From Rhodoblastus sp. (GTDB taxonomy: Bacteria; Pseudomonadota; Alphaproteobacteria; Rhizobiales; Beijerinckiaceae): a DNA stretch of 64,000 nucleotides. This document shows positions 28,092 through 37,009 of this stretch, piece by piece. The stretch covers positions 1 to 64,000 of the forward strand of contig NZ_JAGRPM010000030.1 in the NCBI RefSeq assembly GCF_019449565.1. The letters are read 5' to 3'. Every line of letters starts with the position of its first letter. Position 1 is the stretch's first letter. The notes under the pieces are model-generated. The model was not told the DNA's origin and searched no databases. It worked only from the letters and a program-made list of their open reading frames with translations. The translations under genes and the position numbers were made by a program.

Positions 28092-28132
28092 TGGATTGCC
28101 TGCGGCGCTTTTTTAATGGATTGCCTGCGGCG
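28092..28132. repeat. Short tandem direct repeat before ppiD-like gene
   Basis: TGGATTGCCTGCGGCG occurs twice, at 28092-28107 and 28117-28132, in the upstream region of the PpiD-like gene. It looks like a small local duplication; a regulatory role is possible but unsupported. Confidence 0.6.
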
Positions 28133-28201
28133 GTTGGCGTTTCTATAGTCCCGCGCTCTCAGCCGCCCGTTCGAATCCGGCGCCAAAACAGGAAATGCTC
28201 C

Positions 28202-30112
28202 ATGCTCGATGGTCTCCGGATCATGTCGAAGAATATTTTCGGCCGGACCCTTCTTGCGGTCTTCGCCGCGCTGATCGTGATCGGCTTCGGCTTTTTCGGC
28301 ATTCGCGACGTGTTCACCAATTTCCGGGCCAATCAGCTGGCGACCGTCGGCGACGCGGAGATCAGCGTCGCGCAGTTCCGCAATGATTACCAGTCCGCTC
28401 TCCAGCGCGCGCAGCGTCAGGCCAAGCGCGCCATCACCAATGACGAGGCGCGCCAGATGGGGCTCGACCGCCAGGTCCTGTCGCAATTGCTCACCGGCGC
28501 CGCGCTGGATCAGGACTCCAAAAAGCTCGGCCTCGCCCTGTCCTCCGCCGAAATCGCCCGGCTCATCAAGGCCGAGAAAATGTTCGCCGGCCCCACCGGC
28601 GCCTTCGACCAGGCCCGCATGAACGAAATCCTGCGCGACAATGGCTATACCGAGGCCAGCTATCTCCGCGAGCAGCGCGAATTCGCCCTGCGCCAGCAGA
28701 TCGCCGACGCCGTCACCGGCGCATTGAAAGCGCCTGAAGTCCTGCTCGCCGCCGTCAATTCCTTCACCAGCGAGACCCGCAAGGCGGAATACTTCGTGCT
28801 GCCCGCGCCCGATCTCGCCAAGGCGGCCGCGCCCACGGACGAGGCCGTGAAGGCCTATTATGACCTCCGCAAGGAAGGCTATCGCTCGCCCGAGTTTCGC
28901 AAGGCGAATGTGCTGATGTTGTCGCCGGCCGATGTCGCGAAGACGATACAGATTTCCGACGAAGCAGCGAAAAAGGTCTATGACCAGACCGCCGCGCAGC
29001 GTTTCATCGCCCCCGAAAAGCGCACGATCGCCCAACTGACCTTCCCCAGCGAAGCTGACGCCGCCAAGGCGCGGGCGCGTATTGATGCGGGCGAAAGCTT
29101 CGACGCCGTGGCCGCCGACAAGAATGCCGGCGGCGTGCTCGCCGACATTGGCGCGACGACCCGGGCCGCCATGTTCGACAAGGGCGTCGCGGACGCCGCC
29201 TTCGGCCTGTCGCAGCCCGGCGTGACGCGGCCGATTCCCGGCAAGTTCGGCGTGGTGCTGGCGAATGTTTCCCAAATTGAGCCGGGCGCGACCAAGCCGT
29301 TCGACGAGGTCAAGGAACAGATCAAGGGCGAACTCGCGCAAGCGCAGGCCAAGGGCGACACGCAGGCCTTGCATGACAAGATCGAGGACCTGCGCGCCTC
29401 CGGCAAGACGCTCGCCCAGGCGGCCGAGGCGCTCGGCCTGCAAACCCAGACCTATCTCACGGACGCCTCGGGCGCCGGCAAGGGCGAGGCCGGGCAACCC
29501 GGCGCGCCAATTCCCGCGCTCGCCGCCGCGCCCGAACTGGTCAAGGCGATCTTCGCCTCGGACGTCGGCGTGGACAATGAAGCCGTCACGCGCAAGGACG
29601 GCGGCTTCTCCTGGTTCGAGATCAACGCTGTCGAGACGTCGCGCCAATTGTCGCTGGACGACGTCCGTCCCTTGCTCGTCAAGGCTATTCAGGAGAGCGA
29701 GGCGCAAAAGGCTCTGGCCGCAAAAGCCAATGAACTGGCGCGCAAGATCGATTCGGGCGAAAGCCTCGCCACGCTCGCCGCCGCCAATAATGCGGCGGTC
29801 GAGCAGGCGTCCGGCGTCAAGCGCTCCGACGCGCCGGGCCTGGCGCCGGCCGCCGTGCAGCAGATATTCGGCACGCCGGTCGGCGGCGCCGGCGTCGCGC
29901 TGGCCGATCGCGGCGGACGCATCGTGTTCAAGGTGCTCGACGCGACGACGCCCCCGATCGACCTGAAAAGCCCCGTGCTGGCCGGGCTTGTCCCACAGCT
30001 GGATACGAGCCTGGCCGACGATCTGTTCAGCCAATATGTCTCCGGCCTGCAAACGCAACTGGGCGTGCGCGTGAACCAGACCGCGCTGCGCGCGGCTGGC
30101 GGGCAGGAATAA
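28202..30112 (+). CDS. PpiD/SurA-type periplasmic peptidyl-prolyl isomerase
   Basis: 636 residues anchored by one N-terminal helix (TLLAVFAALIVIGFGFFGI), followed by a SurA-N-like chaperone region and a parvulin-type central domain (about 255-370; EKRTIAQLTFPSEADAAKAR, GESFDAVAAD, FGVVLANVSQIEPG). This matches PpiD, an inner-membrane-anchored foldase at the Sec exit. ATG 28202 has AGGAA at good spacing; the earlier in-frame start at 28007 lies in non-coding sequence. The stop is 13 bases before trpE. Confidence 0.88.
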   Translation: MLDGLRIMSKNIFGRTLLAVFAALIVIGFGFFGIRDVFTNFRANQLATVGDAEISVAQFRNDYQSALQRAQRQAKRAITNDEARQMGLDRQVLSQLLTGAALDQDSKKLGLALSSAEIARLIKAEKMFAGPTGAFDQARMNEILRDNGYTEASYLREQREFALRQQIADAVTGALKAPEVLLAAVNSFTSETRKAEYFVLPAPDLAKAAAPTDEAVKAYYDLRKEGYRSPEFRKANVLMLSPADVAKTIQISDEAAKKVYDQTAAQRFIAPEKRTIAQLTFPSEADAAKARARIDAGESFDAVAADKNAGGVLADIGATTRAAMFDKGVADAAFGLSQPGVTRPIPGKFGVVLANVSQIEPGATKPFDEVKEQIKGELAQAQAKGDTQALHDKIEDLRASGKTLAQAAEALGLQTQTYLTDASGAGKGEAGQPGAPIPALAAAPELVKAIFASDVGVDNEAVTRKDGGFSWFEINAVETSRQLSLDDVRPLLVKAIQESEAQKALAAKANELARKIDSGESLATLAAANNAAVEQASGVKRSDAPGLAPAAVQQIFGTPVGGAGVALADRGGRIVFKVLDATTPPIDLKSPVLAGLVPQLDTSLADDLFSQYVSGLQTQLGVRVNQTALRAAGGQE

Positions 30113-30125
30113 GGGGAACCGACGG

Positions 30126-31646
30126 ATGTTTCTGCCCGAATATGACGCTTTCGCCGGGCGTTATGAGGCTGGCGAGCCGTCGCTGGTCAGTCTGCGGCTG
30201 GTCGCTGACCTCGAAACCCCGGTTTCCGCCTTTCTGAAGCTCTCGCACGGACGCGCGGGCGACGTCTTCCTGCTCGAATCCGTCGAAGGCGGCTCCGCGC
30301 GCGGACGTTACTCCATGATCGGGCTGGACCCTGACCTGATCTTCCGGGTGCAGGGCGGCAAGGCCGAGATCAACCGCGACGCGCGGCGCGACCGCGAGGC
30401 TTTCACTCCCTGCAAGGGCAAGCCGCTCGACGCCCTGCGCGCCCTGCTCGACGAATCGGCCATTCCGGCTTTTCCCGGCCTGCCGCCCATGGCGGCCGGC
30501 GTGTTTGGCTATCTCGGCTATGACATGGTGCGTGAGATGGAGCGGCTGGCCCCGGCCAAGCCCGATCCGATCGGCACGCCGGACGCTTTGCTGGTGCGCC
30601 CCACCCTGATGGCTGTGTTCGACTCCGTGCGCGACGAGATCTGGCTGGTGACGCCAGTACGCCCGCAGAACGGCGCCAGCGCCAAGGCGGCCTATGAAAG
30701 CGCCGTCGCCCGGCTGGAAGAAGCCGTCGCGACGCTGGAAGGCCCGATGCGCCACGAAGGCCAGGCCGCCGACGCCTTGCTGCTCCAAAGCCACCAGCCG
30801 GACTCCAACACCAGCGAAGCCCAGTTTCTCGACATGGTCGAGCAGGCCAAGTCCTATATCCGCGCCGGCGACATTTTCCAGGTCGTGCTGTCGCAGCGAT
30901 TCACCTCGCCCTTCCAGCTTCCGGCCTTTGCGCTCTACCGGGCGCTCCGACGCGTCAATCCGGCGCCTTTCCTGTGCTATCTGGATTTCATGGATTTCCA
31001 GATCGTCTGTTCCAGCCCGGAGATCCTGGTGCGGGCGCGCGAGGGCAAGGTCACCATCCGCCCCATCGCCGGGACGCGCTGGCGCGGCGAAACGCGCGAG
31101 CAGGACGAGGCGCTGGAGCACGAATTGCTCGCCGACGAAAAAGAGCGCGCCGAGCATCTCATGTTGCTCGACCTCGGCCGCAACGACGTCGGCCGCGTGG
31201 CGGAAATCGGCAGCGTGAAGGTGACGGAGCAATTCGTCGTCGAACGCTACAGCCATGTCATGCATATCGTCTCAAACGTCGAAGGCAGGCTCGACGCGAG
31301 CCGCGACGTGATCGATGCGCTCAGCGCGGGCTTTCCCGCCGGCACGGTTTCCGGCGCGCCGAAAGTGCGCGCCATGGAGATCATCGACGAGCTGGAAATC
31401 GACAAGCGCGGCATTTACGGCGGCTGCATCGGCTATTTCGGCGCCTCCGGCGAAATGGACACCTGCATTGTTCTGCGCACTTCCGTGGTAAAGGACGGCA
31501 AGATGCATGTTCAGGCCGGGGCCGGAATCGTCTATGATTCCGATCCGGCGAGCGAGCAACGCGAATGCGTGAACAAGGCGCGCGCCTTGTTCCGCGCGGC
31601 GGAGGAAGCCCTGCGCTTCGCCTCAACGGCGAGGCGGGGGCAGTGA
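30126..31646 (+). CDS. trpE: Anthranilate synthase component I
   Basis: 506 residues. Chorismate-binding enzyme motifs: IAGTRWRGETREQDE, LLADEKERAEHLMLLDLGRN, GTVSGAPKVRAMEIIDELE, YGGCIGYFG and HVQAGAGIVYDSDP. With a TrpG partner it converts chorismate and glutamine to anthranilate in tryptophan synthesis. It is not fused to TrpG and no trpG follows in this window. It lies immediately after the ppiD-like gene, as in other Hyphomicrobiales. Confidence 0.96.
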   Translation: MFLPEYDAFAGRYEAGEPSLVSLRLVADLETPVSAFLKLSHGRAGDVFLLESVEGGSARGRYSMIGLDPDLIFRVQGGKAEINRDARRDREAFTPCKGKPLDALRALLDESAIPAFPGLPPMAAGVFGYLGYDMVREMERLAPAKPDPIGTPDALLVRPTLMAVFDSVRDEIWLVTPVRPQNGASAKAAYESAVARLEEAVATLEGPMRHEGQAADALLLQSHQPDSNTSEAQFLDMVEQAKSYIRAGDIFQVVLSQRFTSPFQLPAFALYRALRRVNPAPFLCYLDFMDFQIVCSSPEILVRAREGKVTIRPIAGTRWRGETREQDEALEHELLADEKERAEHLMLLDLGRNDVGRVAEIGSVKVTEQFVVERYSHVMHIVSNVEGRLDASRDVIDALSAGFPAGTVSGAPKVRAMEIIDELEIDKRGIYGGCIGYFGASGEMDTCIVLRTSVVKDGKMHVQAGAGIVYDSDPASEQRECVNKARALFRAAEEALRFASTARRGQ

Positions 31647-31682
31647 AGTCTCCGCACGAAACTCAAATAGATCGGTAGAAAA

Positions 31683-33362
31683 TTGACTTTTGAAAACGCC
31701 AGCCCCGCGCTGGCCCGAGCGCTCGCGGCGCATGACTATCTGAAACCCACCCCGGTCCAGGCCGCCGTGATGAAGCCCGAGGCCGAGGGCCGCGACATTC
31801 TCGTCTCGGCGCAGACCGGCTCCGGCAAGACCGTGGCCTTCGGCCTCGCCATGGCTTCCGACCTTATTGGCGCCGGCGAAACTGTTCCCGACGTCGGCGC
31901 GCCGCTGGCCCTCGTCATCGCCCCGACCCGCGAACTGGCCCTGCAAGTGGCGCAGGAGCTGCGCTGGCTCTATTCGCAGTCCGGCGCGCGCATCGTCGCC
32001 TGCGTCGGCGGCATGGACCCCCGCGCGGAGCGCCGCGCGCTGGAAGCCGGCGCGACCATCGTCGTCGGCACGCCGGGCCGCTTGCGTGACCATCTGGAAC
32101 GCCGCGCCCTCGACCTCTCGCGCCTCGCCGTCGCCGCGCTCGACGAAGCCGACGAAATGCTCGACATGGGCTTCCGCGACGATCTGGAATTCATCCTCGA
32201 CGCCACGCCGGAAGGCCGCCGCACCCTGCTGTTCTCGGCGACCATGCCGAAAAGCATCGTCGCCTTGGCCCGGAAATACCAGCGCAACGCCCTTCGCATC
32301 GAGGCCGTGGGCGATGTGGGCGGTCACGCCGACATTGATTACCGCGCCGTCCGCGTCGATCCGCGCGAGACGGAAAAGGCGGTCATCAACCTCTTGCGCT
32401 ATTACGATTCCCCGACCGCCATCGTGTTCTGCAACACCCGCGATTCCGTGCGCCATCTGCAAGCCAGCTTGCAGGAGCGCGGCTTCTCCGCCGCGCTTCT
32501 TTCCGGCGAACTCGGCCAGCACGAACGCAACCTGTCCATTCAGGCACTGCGCGACGGCCGCGCGCGGGTTTGCGTCGCCACCGACGTCGCGGCGCGCGGC
32601 CTCGACCTGCCGACGGTCGGCCTCGTCATCCACGCCGACCTGCCCCATGACGCGGAAGCCCTGCAGCACCGTTCGGGCCGCACAGGTCGCGCCGGGCGCA
32701 AAGGCGTAAGCGTGTTGATGGTTCCGCCCAAGGCGCGCCGCCGCGCGGAAAGCTTGCTGGCCCAGGCCAATGTCGCGGCGGAATGGGCTTCGCCGCCGAC
32801 GGCCGACGACATCAAGCGGCTCGACCGCGAACGCATGGCGCGCGACGAGGCCTTCCAGAACGAGCTGACCGACGAGGAAAACGAGATCGCGGCCCTGCTG
32901 CTGGCCGAGCACGGCCCGGAAAAATGCGCCGCGGCGCTGGCGCGCCTGCTGCTCGCCCGCCTGCCACAGGCCGAAGAAGTCGTCGACCCGGGCGTTGGGC
33001 CGGACTTTTCCGCGCCCGCCAAGGGACCGCGCGCCGGAAAGGCCCCGCTGCCCGGCGCGGTCTGGTTCCGTCTCGACATTGGCCGCGCCAAGAATGCCGA
33101 TCCGAAATGGATGCTGCCCATGCTGTGCCGCAATGGCGGCGTCACCCGCGCCGACATCGGCGCGATCCGCATCTTCCCTCAGGATAGCAAGGTCGAGATC
33201 GCGGGCGAGGTCGCGGAAACCTTCCTGAAGAACATGCGGCGGCCCGGCGGCGAAAACATCCGCGTCGAGCGGATCGGCCCTGCCGGCGACAGCCCGGCGC
33301 CGTCCGACTTTGGAAAACCCAAGGGCAAGAAGCCTTACAAAGGCTCCAAACCACATCAATAA
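31683..33362 (+). CDS. DEAD-box RNA helicase (DeaD/CsdA-like)
   Basis: 559 residues with Q motif region KPTPVQAAV, motif I AQTGSGKT, Ia PTRELA, Ib TPGR, II DEAD, III SAT and VI HRSGRTGRAG. A C-terminal region (about 455-535) resembles the DbpA/CsdA RNA-binding domain (VWFRLDIGRAKNADPKWMLP ... RIFPQDSKVEIAGE), followed by a Lys-rich tail. It probably remodels rRNA or mRNA in the cold or in ribosome assembly. TTG 31683 is used because no ATG/GTG lies near the Q-motif start. Confidence 0.92.
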   Translation: MTFENASPALARALAAHDYLKPTPVQAAVMKPEAEGRDILVSAQTGSGKTVAFGLAMASDLIGAGETVPDVGAPLALVIAPTRELALQVAQELRWLYSQSGARIVACVGGMDPRAERRALEAGATIVVGTPGRLRDHLERRALDLSRLAVAALDEADEMLDMGFRDDLEFILDATPEGRRTLLFSATMPKSIVALARKYQRNALRIEAVGDVGGHADIDYRAVRVDPRETEKAVINLLRYYDSPTAIVFCNTRDSVRHLQASLQERGFSAALLSGELGQHERNLSIQALRDGRARVCVATDVAARGLDLPTVGLVIHADLPHDAEALQHRSGRTGRAGRKGVSVLMVPPKARRRAESLLAQANVAAEWASPPTADDIKRLDRERMARDEAFQNELTDEENEIAALLLAEHGPEKCAAALARLLLARLPQAEEVVDPGVGPDFSAPAKGPRAGKAPLPGAVWFRLDIGRAKNADPKWMLPMLCRNGGVTRADIGAIRIFPQDSKVEIAGEVAETFLKNMRRPGGENIRVERIGPAGDSPAPSDFGKPKGKKPYKGSKPHQ

Positions 33363-33435
33363 CTTGTCACAAGATACTGAGTTAGCTCGTCTTTAATCTT
33401 CACGCGGTCGCATGACGCCAGAAAGGAAGCTGAGC

Positions 33436-34356
33436 ATGACGGTCGCCGCCCTCAATGCCCTGGCGCCGGTCGTCCTGCTCATTAGCCTTGGCTATTCCCT
33501 GAAGCGCTTCCGCGTTCTCGACGAGGCTTTCTGGCCGCAGGCCGAGCGTATCAGCTATTTCGTCCTGCTGCCGACCCTGTTTTTCCATGGGATGGCGACA
33601 GCGGATATTGGTGAGTTGCCGGCCGGCCGGCTCTCCTGCGCGCTCATCGGCTCGACGCTGGCGCTCTCCGCGCTGATCGTCGCGGCTCGCCCGCTGATCC
33701 GAACCGACGGCGCCGGTTTCACCTCGGTTTTCCAAGGCGGAATCAGGTTCAACAATTATATCGGCCTGATGATGGTCTCGGGTCTGCTGGGCACGAAGGG
33801 CATCGCCTATGCCGCCATTTGCAACGCCGCGCTTGTGCCGACCGTCAATGTCCTCGCGGTGCTGGTGTTCGCGCGCTACGGCGAAGTGCGGCTGTCGCCG
33901 CTCCATGTGCTGCGGCAAAGCGTGACCAATCCGCTTGTGCTGAGCTGCCTCGGCGGCCTCGCCTTTCATATGGCGGGCTTTTCACTTCCCTTCGGCGTTG
34001 AGCCGGCGATGAAGGCGCTGGGCGGCGCGGCTTTGCCACTTGGCCTGCTCTGCGTCGGCGCGGCTTTGCGCTTTTCGGGCATTGGCGGCTGGGCGCAACC
34101 CATTTTCGCCTCGTCGCTGTTCAAGTTTGCGGCGGCGCCCGTCATCACCTTCCTGGCCGTGCGAACTGTCGGGCTGCCATCGACACCCGCCTCCGTCGCC
34201 CTGCTCTACCAATCGCTGCCCACAGCCTCTTCAGCCTATATTTTGGCGCGGCAAATGGGCGGCGACGCGCCCCTGATGGCGGGCATCACCGCCGCCCAGA
34301 CCATCATGGCCGCCGCGACCATGCCCCTCACGCTGGGGCTGCTGGCGTCGGGGTGA
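33436..34356 (+). CDS. AEC family transporter (auxin efflux carrier-like)
   Basis: 306 residues with about ten membrane helices split by a polar centre, the AEC/PIN layout; motifs include SLGYSLKRFRVLDEAFWPQA, GIRFNNYIGL and LYQSLPTASSAYILARQMGG. Substrates of bacterial members are mostly organic acids; none is assignable here. ATG 33436 has GAAAGGAAG upstream; the ATG at 33412 lacks this. Confidence 0.87.
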   Translation: MTVAALNALAPVVLLISLGYSLKRFRVLDEAFWPQAERISYFVLLPTLFFHGMATADIGELPAGRLSCALIGSTLALSALIVAARPLIRTDGAGFTSVFQGGIRFNNYIGLMMVSGLLGTKGIAYAAICNAALVPTVNVLAVLVFARYGEVRLSPLHVLRQSVTNPLVLSCLGGLAFHMAGFSLPFGVEPAMKALGGAALPLGLLCVGAALRFSGIGGWAQPIFASSLFKFAAAPVITFLAVRTVGLPSTPASVALLYQSLPTASSAYILARQMGGDAPLMAGITAAQTIMAAATMPLTLGLLASG

Positions 34357-34365
34357 TTGAAGGCC

Positions 34366-35085
34366 TCATTCCTCCGGCAGGTCGGAGGCGAAAGCCTCGT
34401 TCAGCGGCTCTTCGCCCAGAGGCTCCTCGTCTTCCAGCAACCCCGCGTCGTCGCGCGGTTGCGGCACGCCAAAGCCCTTGGGCAGGCGGCCGTCGAACAG
34501 GCCCGCCGCCTTGAGTTCGTCGAGGCCCGGCAGGTCGGAAATCTGCTCGAGGCCGAAATGCAGCAGAAAATTTTCCGTCGTACCATAGGTCACGGGGCGT
34601 CCGGGCGCGCGGCGGCGGCCGCGCAGGCGCACCCAGCCGGTCTCCAGCAACACGTCCATCGTGCCTTTCGACAGCGCGACGCCGCGAATATCCTCGATCT
34701 CGGCGCGGGTCGCTGGCTGGTGATAGGCGATGATCGCCAGCGTCTCCATGGCGGCGCGCGAGAGCTTTCGCGGCTCCTGCTGTTCGCGTTGAAGCGCCCA
34801 GGCGAGGTCCGGCGCGGTGCGAAACATCCATTTCTTGCCGACCCGCACCAGATTCACGCCGCGCGACACATATTCGGCCTTGAGATAGGCCAGAGCCGGG
34901 GCGAGCGCCGCGCCCTGCGGCAGGCGCTTGATCATTTCGTCCTCGCTCAAAGGCTCGGTCGCGGCGAAAATCAGCGCCTCGCACAGCCGCATGACCTCGC
35001 GCTGCGCTTCGTCGGGCGTTTCGCGGGCCAGATAAGCGGCGGCGTCGGCCGCCTTGAGGTCAAACAGGGACTCTTGATCCGCCAA
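34366..35085 (-). CDS. scpB: Segregation and condensation protein B
   Basis: 239 residues with the two-winged-helix pattern of ScpB: RLCEALIFAATEPLSEDEMI, LSRAAMETLAIIAYHQPATR, AEIEDIRGVALSKGTMDVLL, LETGWVRLRGRRRAPGRPVT and YGTTENFLLHFGLEQISDLP. It works with ScpA and SMC in chromosome condensation. It follows scpA after 6 bases. Confidence 0.96.
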   Translation of the reverse strand: MADQESLFDLKAADAAAYLARETPDEAQREVMRLCEALIFAATEPLSEDEMIKRLPQGAALAPALAYLKAEYVSRGVNLVRVGKKWMFRTAPDLAWALQREQQEPRKLSRAAMETLAIIAYHQPATRAEIEDIRGVALSKGTMDVLLETGWVRLRGRRRAPGRPVTYGTTENFLLHFGLEQISDLPGLDELKAAGLFDGRLPKGFGVPQPRDDAGLLEDEEPLGEEPLNEAFASDLPEE

Positions 35086-35091
35086 ACCCGG

Positions 35092-35934
35092 TCACTCCGC
35101 CGCGAGCGCCTGCCGGCGCCGAAGCCAGAGCGGCGCGAAGGCGCGGTCCTGCCGCAGGTCGATCAGCCCTTCCTTGACCATTTCTAGCGAGGCCGAAAAG
35201 GTCGAGGCGCGCACCGTGCGCGCCTGGGCGGGCGTGGCGACCCAGGCGATCAGATAATCATCGAGCGTCGTCCATTCCACCGCCATGCCGACGATCCGCT
35301 CCAGCGCCTCGCGGGCCTCGGCCAGAGACCAGACCTGCCGCGTCTTGAGCGAGACATGCGACAAGGCTTGTTTCTGCCGCTGTATGGCATAGGCGGAGAG
35401 CAGATCGAACAGACTCGCCCGATAGAGCGGCGCGTTGATGATGTCCAGCCCCTCCGGGGCGCCGCGCAGAAAAAGGTCGCGGCCAAGACGCGGGCGCTCG
35501 GTCAGACGCTCCGCCGCCGCGCGGATCGCCTGCAGCCGCTTCAGGCGCCGGGCGAGGCTCGCCGCCAGCTCCCGTGGGTCCGGCTCCTCCGCCTTGGGCG
35601 GCGCCGGCAGCAGCAGGCGCGATTTGAGATAGGCCAGCCACGCCGCCATGACGAGATAATCGGCTGCCAACTCAAGCCGGACGCGGCGCGCGGCCTCGAT
35701 GAATTCGAGATATTGCTCGGCCAGCGCAAGGACGGAAATACGGCTCAGGTCAACCTTCTGGCGACGCGCAAGCTCAAGCAGCAGGTCGAGAGGGCCTTCA
35801 TAGCCGTCCACATCGACCCGGAAATCCGCTTCGCCTTCCGCGCGTTCGTCGCCCGCCGTCTCGAATTCCGCCTCGGCCCTGTCAAGGCCGCCGGAGGCGA
35901 CGCGGCCGGGGACGTTGTCGTTCACCCGCTCCAT
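35092..35934 (-). CDS. scpA: Segregation and condensation protein A
   Basis: 280 residues with the kleisin N-terminal motif YEGPLDLLLELARRQKVDLS, AADYLVMAAWLAYLKSRLLL and a C-terminal winged helix (FSASLEMVKEGLIDLRQDRA). It bridges SMC heads with ScpB. It belongs to the argS-SPOR-nagZ-scpA-scpB minus-strand cluster typical of Hyphomicrobiales. Confidence 0.96.
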   Translation of the reverse strand: MERVNDNVPGRVASGGLDRAEAEFETAGDERAEGEADFRVDVDGYEGPLDLLLELARRQKVDLSRISVLALAEQYLEFIEAARRVRLELAADYLVMAAWLAYLKSRLLLPAPPKAEEPDPRELAASLARRLKRLQAIRAAAERLTERPRLGRDLFLRGAPEGLDIINAPLYRASLFDLLSAYAIQRQKQALSHVSLKTRQVWSLAEAREALERIVGMAVEWTTLDDYLIAWVATPAQARTVRASTFSASLEMVKEGLIDLRQDRAFAPLWLRRRQALAAE

Positions 35935-35992
35935 ATATCGCTGTCTGCTCCACTCCGCTTGCGATGCGAATCAGGCTTTCAGCGTGGGCGAA

Positions 35993-37003
35993 TCAGGCCA
36001 GAGCCGCAAGCGCCGAAAGCAGTTCCGCCCGCGCTTCCACAGGATCGAACCCCTCGGCGCCCGCAAAAGCGGCGGAAACCTGCGCCCGCGCCCGCTCGAC
36101 GCGGTGCAGCGCCTTGCCCGCGAGGACGGGCGAGGCCTGGGCCACGGCGCCCGCTTCGGTCAAGTCGCCATTGCAATGCAAAGCAAGATCGACACCAGCC
36201 GCGAAGGCCCGCGCGGCGCGCTCGAAAAAGCGCCCGTCGAGCGCCTGCATGGAAAGATCGTCAGTCATCAGCAGGCCATCGAAGCCGATCTCGCCGCGTA
36301 CGACCTCCTCGATCACCATGCGCGAATGCGTCGCCGGATGCGCCGGATCGAGCGCCTCATAGATCACATGGGCTGTCATGGCCGCCGGAAGTTCGGCATT
36401 GGCGCGGAATGGCGCGAAATCCGTCTCCAGTTCGGCGCGCGAGACATGCACGCGCGGCAGCTCGAGATGGCTGTCCGCCGTCGCGCGGCCGTGGCCGGGG
36501 ACATGTTTCATCACCGGCATGACGCCGCCGGCCATCAAACCCTGCGCTGCGGCGCGGCCAAGCCGCGCGACATCGGCCGGATTGTCGGCATAGGCGCGAT
36601 CGCCGATCACGCGATGCGATCCCGGCGCCGGCGTGTCGAGCACCGGCAGGCAGTCAACATCTATGCCCACAGCGCGAAGATCTTCCGCGATCAGACGCGC
36701 GCCAAGCGTTGCAAGGCGGGCGTCGTCGCCGGGAACCCGCCCGAAAGCGGCGGCGGCCGGATAGACCGGCCAATGCGGCGCGGTCAGGCGCTGCACGCGC
36801 CCGCCTTCCTGATCCACCAGCACGGCGGCATCTGCGCCGAGCAAGTCGCGGAAGGAGTCCGTCAAGGCCCGAACCTGCGCGGGGCTATCGATATTGCGCC
36901 GGAACAGAATCAGCCCCCACGGCCGCGCCTCCTTGAAGAAAGCGCATTCGTCGGGGCTGAGCTCAAATCCGGCGCAGCCGGCGATAAAGGCGTGAAAGGT
37001 CAT
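35993..37003 (-). CDS. nagZ: Beta-N-acetylhexosaminidase NagZ
   Basis: 336 residues of glycoside hydrolase family 3. The signature KHVPGHGRATADSHLELP contains the catalytic His/Asp region, and LLMTDDLSMQAL the nucleophile Asp. It is cytoplasmic and releases GlcNAc from anhydromuropeptides in cell-wall recycling. The start is 6 bases after the SPOR gene stop. Confidence 0.95.
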   Translation of the reverse strand: MTFHAFIAGCAGFELSPDECAFFKEARPWGLILFRRNIDSPAQVRALTDSFRDLLGADAAVLVDQEGGRVQRLTAPHWPVYPAAAAFGRVPGDDARLATLGARLIAEDLRAVGIDVDCLPVLDTPAPGSHRVIGDRAYADNPADVARLGRAAAQGLMAGGVMPVMKHVPGHGRATADSHLELPRVHVSRAELETDFAPFRANAELPAAMTAHVIYEALDPAHPATHSRMVIEEVVRGEIGFDGLLMTDDLSMQALDGRFFERAARAFAAGVDLALHCNGDLTEAGAVAQASPVLAGKALHRVERARAQVSAAFAGAEGFDPVEARAELLSALAALA

Positions 37004-37009
37004 GAGGCG

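Noticed and set aside
28088..30058. Long minus-strand frame opposite the PpiD-like gene
   Set aside because: Shadow with Gly/Arg/Leu bias and no recognised domain.
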